Shown here: positions 44,201-53,200 of the stretch, in pieces
How positions within the stretch are numbered: the stretch's first letter is position 1
Layout of the letters: each line of letters starts with the position of its first letter
Assembly: GCA_023053575.1 (NCBI GenBank)
Contig: JAKZAP010000003.1
Span: forward strand, 5,866,561-5,930,560
Direction: 5' to 3'
Length of the DNA stretch: 64,000 nucleotides
Source of the DNA: Branchinecta lynchi
Taxonomy: Eukaryota; Arthropoda; Branchiopoda; Anostraca; Branchinectidae
The notes under the pieces: model-generated
Seen by the model: only the letters and a program-made list of their open reading frames with translations
Told to the model about the DNA's origin: nothing
Databases searched by the model: none
Translations under genes and position numbers: made by a program

Positions 44201-47200
44201 CGTACACTCGCCAAAACGGAAAGGCATACAAAGCTTGCTAGCCATGTTTGTTAACTTCGTGAGCAACGGAGATTTTTCTTTCCGGTAGTGAATTTATCCA
44301 TTTTTTGGGATCCGAAAACGCAAGTGGAGGGATCCCTATGACATCGCAAAAGTTTTCGGTCTGTCAGCACGATAACTCTCGAAGGGAACGAGATATTTTG
44401 ATGAAACTTGGTGTGAAGATTCTTTGGGTCAAGTGTAAAGTCAAGTTCGTAGATTGGCTCTGTAGCCCGACATTTAGGGGTGTGGCAGGGGGTTCAAATT
44501 AAGGGACAAACAAAATATTTTTAAACAGCTAATGTGATAGTCAGTTATGGGAAAAGAAGACATGCTGAACACGAATATGCAAAACAGTTTCACGTCCGAC
44601 AAGTAGTTCGCCCGGAATCCGGCAAACACCGGAAAGTTGGTTAAAAGTAAAAAATTCATTTGAAGTTGATTAAATGTTCGATGTAAGGGTAAGAAGACAT
44701 GCTGAAGACGATGGTGAAAACCATTTTCTCGCCGGACAAGTAATTGGGATAAGAAGACATGCTGAACACGAATATGCAAAACAGTTTCACGACCGACAAG
44801 TAGTTCGCCGGGAATCCGGCAAAAAACGGAAAGTTGGTTAAAAGTAAAAGTTTTATTTGAAGTTTAACAGATGTTTGATTTAGGGGTAAGAAGACATGTT
44901 GAACACGATGATAAAAACCATTTTCTCGCCGGACATGTCGTTCGTCCGAAATCCAGCAAAAAACGGAAAGTTGGTTAAAATTAAAAGTTTTATTTGAAGT
45001 TGATTAGATGACAGTTTCAGGAGTAAGAAGGCATGCTGAACACTTGTATGAGACGCATTTTCTACCCGGACAAATAGTTGGCCCGGAATCCGGCCAAAAC
45101 CGGAAAATTCGCTAAAAGCAAAAGTTTTATTTGAAGTTGATTAGAAGACAGATTTAGGGCTAAGGAGTCTGTATAATTTGACCCTGACATATAATTCGTC
45201 GGACATCCGGTTGAAACCGGAAATTTGTTTGTAAGTTAAAGTTTTATCTGAAGTTGATTAGATGTCCTCTATAGGGATAAGGAGATACGCTGAATTCGTT
45301 TCTGAGTTTTCTTTTATTGCTGGACAAGTAGTTCGCTCGGAATTCGGCTGAAACCGGAAATTTGGCAGAAGTAAAGCAGGAAGTTCCGGTCAGTATCGTC
45401 AAAATAGATATGGCTGATAGAGGTATATCTAAACTTGGTTTTCTCAGATGATTAGCCTGGCGAAGACTGGAACTGGCGAAGACAAGACCCAGTTGTCTGG
45501 ATTAAATACTCGATTTTTGGGATCCCGTCGAAACCTTGGGTCTTGTTTAATTCAAATTCGTCTGAAAGACACTAAAATCGGCAATTATCCTGTTAAAGTC
45601 TGTTCTTATAATATACACATATATCATAAATACATACATACAGGTCACCGTATTTGGCTATTCACCGAAAACTCTTTTTGCTCGCAAATTCTGAACCAAA
45701 CACGACCATTTTCCACTTGACAAGATTGAAGGGATACATGAGAGGCTGCCAACCCCGAATTACATAACCTCAAAATTTGCTTACAAAAGTGTTAAAAGGA
45801 AATTTCTGCATGATTCTAGCTAGGTACTAGGTGATTCAGATTTGCTTCTTCACAGTTTGGGCCTAATTAGGACTGGAAAAAAAATTTCCTTTTAACATAT
45901 TTTAGGTCAATTTCAAGGTTAGTAATTTGAGGGTGGCAACCTCTCCTGTGCATTTCATAGAAACAAATTTCGTCTGAAAATCCTTGCTAACATCTACGCT
46001 CAATTAAATTCGTTTAAAAACTAATTTTTCACTCGCAAATTCTGAATCAAACGGGAAATATTTTCACAGGAATGATAATACTACATTATATTCATAGAAA
46101 GGAGTTTCTCTGTCTGCTACTATCTCCCTTAATTCGTACCGTAATGCATGCGTTGCCAAGCGGAGTTTCTACAACCATTATCTCAATCCATTGACGGGGT
46201 GAATATACTGGCGCGAACCAAAGGTAACCGATGACGGGTATAATACTGCCCCAATTTGCAAACCCAGATTCGCGCAATATTGACAACAACCCTCAGTGGC
46301 GTATAAATACAGGGTGAATTGGTGATAGAGAAGCAGTCGAGATTCAGGTCTTGTAAGTTAAGCATTAACGAAGCAACCGAAAGACAGGTAAGAAGATTTC
46401 GAATATTTCGTTAGAAATGTATGCTGTTTCTTTCAATCCAGCAATATACATATTGCTCGATATTCCTTCAGCCCAAGCTAACTGCGTACCATATTTGACG
46501 GTGGTCAGCTACATTTTATTAGAGCTATATTTCGGCTCTTCTTGGCAAGGGTCCTCTTCAGGCTCATGCTGGAAAATAAACTTCATTTTCCAGCTTGAGC
46601 CTGAAGAGGACCCTTGCCAAGAAGGGGCGAAATATAGCTCTAATAAAATGTAGCTGATTTATCCGCTTTGCACCGTCAAAGCTACCTATTGCTTGCTGAC
46701 AAGAAGAGAAAAATGTCTGCAGCTTTGTCTCGAAACGTTAGATGACCTGCAACTTCACAGCACAATCATATGTGTAGTTTTTAAAGTCAATACAATTCCA
46801 AAACGGCCGAGTTTTTATTTATTCGTGCACACATAGATGGATTTGTTTTGTTCTGATAGTTCAAACTTTTCATGTCAACTAAAAGCATTCCGTAGAACAA
46901 AATTTTTAGACGTCGTCTTATGGTCCATTTACACACTGCGTAAAATCCGAGCGTATTTTGAAATCCGAGCGTATTTTACGCACGTTTTGAGCTTGAAAAG
47001 ATTTCTAGCAATACGAACGTTTTTGAATACAAAACGGACCGATTTCTCTATTTACGTCCGTATTGCTAGAAATCTTTTCAAGCTCAAAACGTGCGTAAAA
47101 TACGCTCGGATTTCAAAATACCCTCGGATTTTATGCAGTGTGTAAACCCACCATTACCATCGAAACTTGGGATCTGTATGATAACATCAAGCATGTTGCT

Positions 47201-50200
47201 ATTTTCGTTTAAGTTTGGGATAAGATATTTGCAGGACTTGGTGGATATCCCCATGTTCCTTGGGTGCTTTCCGGGGCTTTTTTTTTGCCTAAGCCTAATA
47301 CATGTAGCCTAACATTAAAAAATTAGAAAGTCAATACAAAACCAGGCGATATTTCTTAAAACAGGGTGACCGATCAACCAAATTTCCTAGGTCTGAAATA
47401 ATTCGGTCTGGACTAAATCTCAGCCTATTATCCGGGACAGCCGTTATGGCACGTAGGGAGCCAAGGATCAAAATAATAATTTCCATCTAATGCTCCAACT
47501 GTTTATCACAAATTCAAAAAAAAAACAAAAACCAAGACTAGTGTGGTACTCCTGAAGACATGACAAAAACAATCATAAGTCTTATAATTCTTCGCTAATC
47601 AAACGTGGAAATTTTCGTCATCTGGAAAAGAAGACGTTCTGCGTGGGTTTTTTCTCGAGTCAAAACAGCAGCCCCGCAATCAAGTTCAAATCTAAATAAA
47701 CTGGTGGCTTAGGTAAACAGAATGTTTGGATTAGGTCTTTAAGTGAAAGGAAAAGCTTCTCTACACTCGTAATGTCAAAGCGGAAACTTGACAGAAATTC
47801 CCTTCCAGAATGTATCGACTCCTCGCAATCACACTCGTCTTCGCCACGGCCTATGCTGACGTGGACAACGAAGGTCGCTTCATCTTCGTCCAGCCAAGCA
47901 TCAAGACTCTCACCCAATTCGTCATTTCCTCCGCCACCACCACCGTAACCAGCACTCCTTTCTGCTACACCGTCGCACCAATCATTACACTGGGCACTGC
48001 CGCCACCACCCTGACCACCCAGGTGGCAGCAGCGGGCAACTGCAGGAGGAAACGATGGGCTTTTGAGAACCCAATCGACGAGCAGCTCGCATCGCTTCTC
48101 GAAGCTGCGCCGATGGCAGCTTCCATCATGGAAGCCTCTGCTCTGCCCGTCGATCATAGCAGAGGGCGCCGTGAAGTTGAAAGGTAAGCACAGCGTTTTT
48201 TGGTAAGGCGGAATGAAGCGGACCATACTCCCGCTGTCCCGCTTATAGCTTCCGAGGAGCTCATTGGTCAGAAGAAACGGTTATGAAATTTTATCCGTGT
48301 TCCCTTGTCAAAGCTAAGGGGACCGCGGCGGCTGAAACAGCCGGGATGGGTCTGTATATTTAAATGAAAAAACAGTAGCCTACTAAGTCGGGTCGTAATT
48401 TTGAACGGGGGAAGAATCTTCTTAACAGAATTAGGTTGATGTTAACGATTGTTAATGAGAGTGTACTGTATCGATGAAACATTTTTTGTCTAACACATTC
48501 TTATTCTCAACTCGTTCTTGCTAAGCATAAGAAGAGCACCACTTGCTTCAAAATTGCTTCAGTAGTTCATATTCCAACGCCTCGACTCATGATCTCGAAT
48601 AATAAGCAATGACATTAGCATGCGAATCACTTCGTGGTTGCTCTTCGTACCTTAAGGACCTGTCGTACCTACATTACTGATTAACTCTCCGTCCCTAATT
48701 ATTCCATCCATTCTTATTTCTGGAATTCCCAACTTCCGGTGTCATTTTTATCCGCCCTAACGGTACTCCGCTGATTTTTGCATCTGCCATTTCCGGCTCT
48801 TTCGAAGCGCTCCCGCTGACGGCTTCCGAGGAGCTCAACGGTCAGAAAGACCGGTTAAACAATTTTCTCCGTGTTTCTCATCTAGGCCCGATAAAAATTT
48901 ATCTCAAAATAGTAGTTTGGACATGTACAAAAAAGTAGCATTCAGCACTAATTGATGCTACTACATGCTTCTACTTCAAGGCTACCCTGTTACTGTATTC
49001 TACTGCATGCTACTATTAGCAAGACTGGATGCTACTGGATACTACTGCTTAAGATTGGCCCAGTCTGAGGCACATTAAATGATAGTATTCCTTACTACTA
49101 CATATCAATACATGCAACTTTTTCATACAACTATCATACAACTACGCAAGCTACAAATTTTTCTTCGGGAGATAAGGGATCGCGCGCGGCAAAAACAACG
49201 GGGATGGGTCAGTACTTTTTCGAAAAACATAACTCAATTTCAAAGGTGGCAGATACGTTAGAACACTGGAACTGACACTGTATCGACTGCGACTTTTGCT
49301 TTAAGTTCAAAACCTCTATGAACATACTATCCCTCAGGTACGTGTGCGATAAAACTTTATTGCAGGGCATGGAGTACGACAAAAAGTAGAACAATAATGA
49401 TAATAATAATACTGTATTTAAAGCCTTGGAGCCATATACGAACAACTAAATATATTACAAAACTATGATCAGTACGATTACTCATAATCTCTCAGAATTT
49501 ATTTAAAGGCGAAAGACTTTTCTGCTGCTTTATTTTACCATTAAAAACACGGCATTGCAAGTTCCCAGGAAGATCGCATGGCGCAATAACACGGCTATTC
49601 ATGATACCCTGCTTTCGAGTACCGCCCTGAAATCGTTGAAACAATACTAAAATTTCTTCACAAATCTTTAAAAAAAATCCCAGTTGATGGTATTTCGGCA
49701 AGTACTCCAAGCCTTCAGAGCACTGGAATAATGCTATCAAACCTTGAAAATAATGTTAAAATCAGATTAAAAAAAAATTCCAGTTGATCGTACATCGTCA
49801 AATCCTGCTGCGCACCGTCTTCGTAACAGTACTCGAGTACTACCTCTAAACCGTAAAAAAAATATCGAATCATCTCTTTAAAAAAATCTCAGTTAATTGT
49901 AAAATATGTGAAATCTAACAATCGTCGAATCAGGCTGTGTTCCTATTCCTACTTTTTTGTGACCTTTTATATTTTTTCAGTGACGCCTTCGAGTTCAACC
50001 TGGATGGCTCCTTCCCAGAATCCGACCCAACTGCTCGTCTTGTCCGTCAGGCCACAGACGCCGCCGCAGAGCGTTTCTTCAACCCAGTCATCTTCAGCAC
50101 CGCAACCCTCACCAACATTGTCACCGTCACCAACACTGCCGGCACCAAGACCCTCACCATTGGCTGCACACCCCAGAGTCAGACTGTCATTAAGACATGT

Positions 50201-53200
50201 TAATTACTGCCCTATTTATCTCATTATTTATGTTTATACCATTTCTCAATAAAAGAGTGACAAAACAAGCATTTTTCTACTGTCGAGTCAGTTAATAAGT
50301 GTCAGCCTTGGGTTCCAAAAACTACTTTGCATGGTTTATTATCTTCTCAGAAAATTTTCTGAAATTATTGAAATATCATGGTAGCCTAATTGGTCACAAA
50401 CCATGAATAGCTCAATAGGTTAAATCATTACTTCTAAATTTTAGGGATATACAGATTTCTTCAAGTTTCAAGGTTTATTATTATTAATCAGTAAAGAAAT
50501 TCATAACAGAACAACATTAATTAACAAATAAAAATACTACAAAATGAACAGCGAAACTTGTCATAAAAATTCCTTCAGCCAAAGCTGACTACGAAGCGGC
50601 TCAAGCTGGAAAATGAACTTATCTAAATTCGTTTTTTTCCACAAATTCATCTTCCAGTTTGAGCGGCTTGAGCCTCAAGAGGACCCTTGCCAAGAAGGGG
50701 CGAAATATAGCTCCTGTAAAATTCAGCTGACGTATCTGTTATGCACTGTAAAGTACGAAACTTGCCATAAATTCATAGTGAAATAAAAATAGAGTAAAAT
50801 GTCAACGTAAACAATTTTTTTTCAACCATATGTAATTGCGATTGTTTCTTCTCCTAAAAAAACATGAATAGAAAATAATCATTTCCCTTAGTTTTTTCAC
50901 CACACTAAATATCAGCGCTTATAATCCGACTCCGACTATTTGCCAGCCTCAGTTTTCACTGTTGTAATTTTCTCAGATTATTTAGAGAATTTTCGTCGAA
51001 TATTGATAAATTTTCCGTCTCCATTATTTTTTTGAGAATTTTCTTGCAAGTGACAAATGATCATCAAATGGCGGTCAGCATAAAATAATAAAAAAAGAGC
51101 TGAAAGCTCATATGGCACTTGCAAGAATAAGCAAAATGTTGGTGGCAAATTGTCGAATATTATTTTATTATACACTTAGTAAGTAAAAAGTACTGTAAAA
51201 GGTATTTCTAGAACTCCTCTTCTTTGTTGGGCGGGAGTTTTGTACAGAGCCGAATATTATTTTATTATACACTATAGTAAGTAAAAAGTACTGTAAAAGG
51301 CATTCTAGAACTCCTCTTCTTCGTTGGGCGGCTCAATGGTCTCCAATATGGTTTCAACATTTATATCAAGTACGTTTCTTCTTTGAATTGTTGCTGCGTA
51401 ATTTCCCGTTTTAAAGGCGCTAGAAATGCATCTGTAAGCAAAACCCTTGAGGCAAAAACGATAGCAGGTTCTTAGGGATCATTGATATATACAGTTTGGT
51501 TAAAAGTAGAACCCTTGTGGCACAAATGATCATGGGTTGAGATGTATCGTTTGATAAAAAGTACTTTTCGACCTTGCGATGAAGATGCGCACTTTAAGGG
51601 AGCTAGAACCTCATTTGTAAGCAAAACCCTTAAGGCAAAAATGGTAATGGGCTCATGGGGATCATGAAAGAGCATATTTTGCTTAAAAGTATTTTTCTTA
51701 ATTTGCGGTCATGATTGGTACTTCAAGGAATGGTCGGATTTGGAAAGTGGCAATTGTCATGCGGTCATGATTGGTACTTCAAGGAATGGTCGGATTTGGA
51801 AAGTGGCAATTTCTAAGCCAATCTTGTCGAATTTACAACTCCACTGTATTTCAGATTGACAATATCACAAGTAATCTCTCTACAATGATTGATTATTAGG
51901 CTACTTGCTTTAACTGCTTGCTTGTTCGAACAAAGGCTTTGCCATCAAACACAAATAACACAATAGACGTACACCACACCAGTATTTCGTCGCAAGAAAA
52001 CGTAGTACGGTAATTGCGTTGTAACGAATAGGGAAGAGTTCTGGCGTGTCAGAACTGCGCGTAAGATCGCATAGAGGCCATCTAGCGTTTCAGAAATGCA
52101 TATACCCTGGTAGCTTTGTTTGGCCAGAGAAGCCGCTGACACTTGCCAAATTATTCCAAACCCCTTCGACCTTCGATTGCTCTAGCTCTCTAGGACCGAA
52201 TTTAAGCAAAGAATGACTCACCCACGAGCAGAGCTATACTAGTGTGATGAAAGAATGACTCATCCATGCTCAGAGCTATACTAGTGCGAAGAAAGGGGTA
52301 GGGGTTTGACGAAAACTAGAAAAAGCGTGTCAAGAGATTTCGGGTGTCCCCCTGCAGCCCCCGCCCGCCCAGTTATCGGATCCGATCCGAATTTAACATT
52401 GAACACCCAATAGATTTGTTCTTGACACCTGTCAAGTTTAATGCACGCCCGATTATCCGTTCCAAAGTTATGAATGTTACTAATTTCCGGATTCCCCGTG
52501 TTGCCACTCCCCCAATGATGGTCGGGTCGGGGAAGTGATTATTTCCAAGTTAATCCAGTTGGGTCCCTGATATGCGTGCCAAGTTTTATCATCCTAGATC
52601 ATGTGGGAGTGCCCAAACTAGCAAAATGCGGACAGAAAAAACTCATTGTTTTAAATTATAAAATACAACCTACCTCAGGCTGTTTTCGCCTTCTCTCGAC
52701 AATTTTTGAATAGTCCGGCAACTCCATACCAGCAGTTCGGCAGAGACCATAGAGCGCGGGTAGATGGCTTAAGTTTTCTTCCGCTAGGTTGTTCCTCAAT
52801 AGCATCTGCTTAACGGAGAGGTCACGGTTGTACCTGAAAGCAAAACACCGTCTTATATTAAGGTTACGATCTACGATCAGTGTTGCTACTGGTCGCAGAA
52901 TTCTGCGATTTGTCACAGGTTTTCGAGTTTTGCCCAGATTCACAGCTGTGAAAAATTCCTCACAGGAAATCGCACTTGTGCCAAAAATGTCACAGATTGT
53001 GCGATTTCAAAGCATTTTGACCAATTCCAAGGCAACTCTTTTCGGAAAAAGAATTTTCGTTCATTGCGGTTACCAGCTCCACTTATAAGAGCAAATTCTA
53101 ATCTCAGAATCGAAGAGTTTTTCGTCGATACTGGAAAAAGAACCGAATTTTGCGGACGCCAGAATGTAGATTCCCGCGGCCAAATGTCACAGATTCCGGC

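Larger units (their letters stand above)
51096..51850 (+). repeat. Family B element, 5' half, carrying a foreign exon
   Basis: The 5' end AAAGAGCTGAAAGCTCATAT plus GGCACTTGC is intact. It is followed not by the usual interior but by 51155-51414, which looks like gene sequence. The standard ~130-bp family B units (GTAAGCAAAACCCTTGAGG, GGGATCATGAAAG) start at ~51415. The 3' half may continue at ~52310-52640 after unrelated sequence. Confidence 0.75.
40939..52673 (-). other. TDRD12-like large intron (11.7 kb) hosting another gene
   Basis: Holds the TTAA MITE (41328-41702), two opposed family A elements (42736-43815, 44301-45546), two fold-back elements (46494-46680, 46918-47156), a plus-strand secreted-protein gene (47810-50203), and family B with a captured exon (51096-51850). 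Both bounding splice sites are phase 0, so no coding exon is needed in between. Confidence 0.8.

Noticed and set aside
47660..48226. 188-codon open frame on the minus strand
   Set aside because: It is antisense to exon 1 of the secreted-protein gene, which has a signal peptide, splice sites and polyadenylation signal. The Gly/Asp-rich antisense product has no domain.
52656..52943. Reading the TDRD12-like exon through to 52943 as one unspliced frame
   Set aside because: The similarity stops at an acceptor at 52834 and the phase fits the exon at 54367; the extension enters the MITE.
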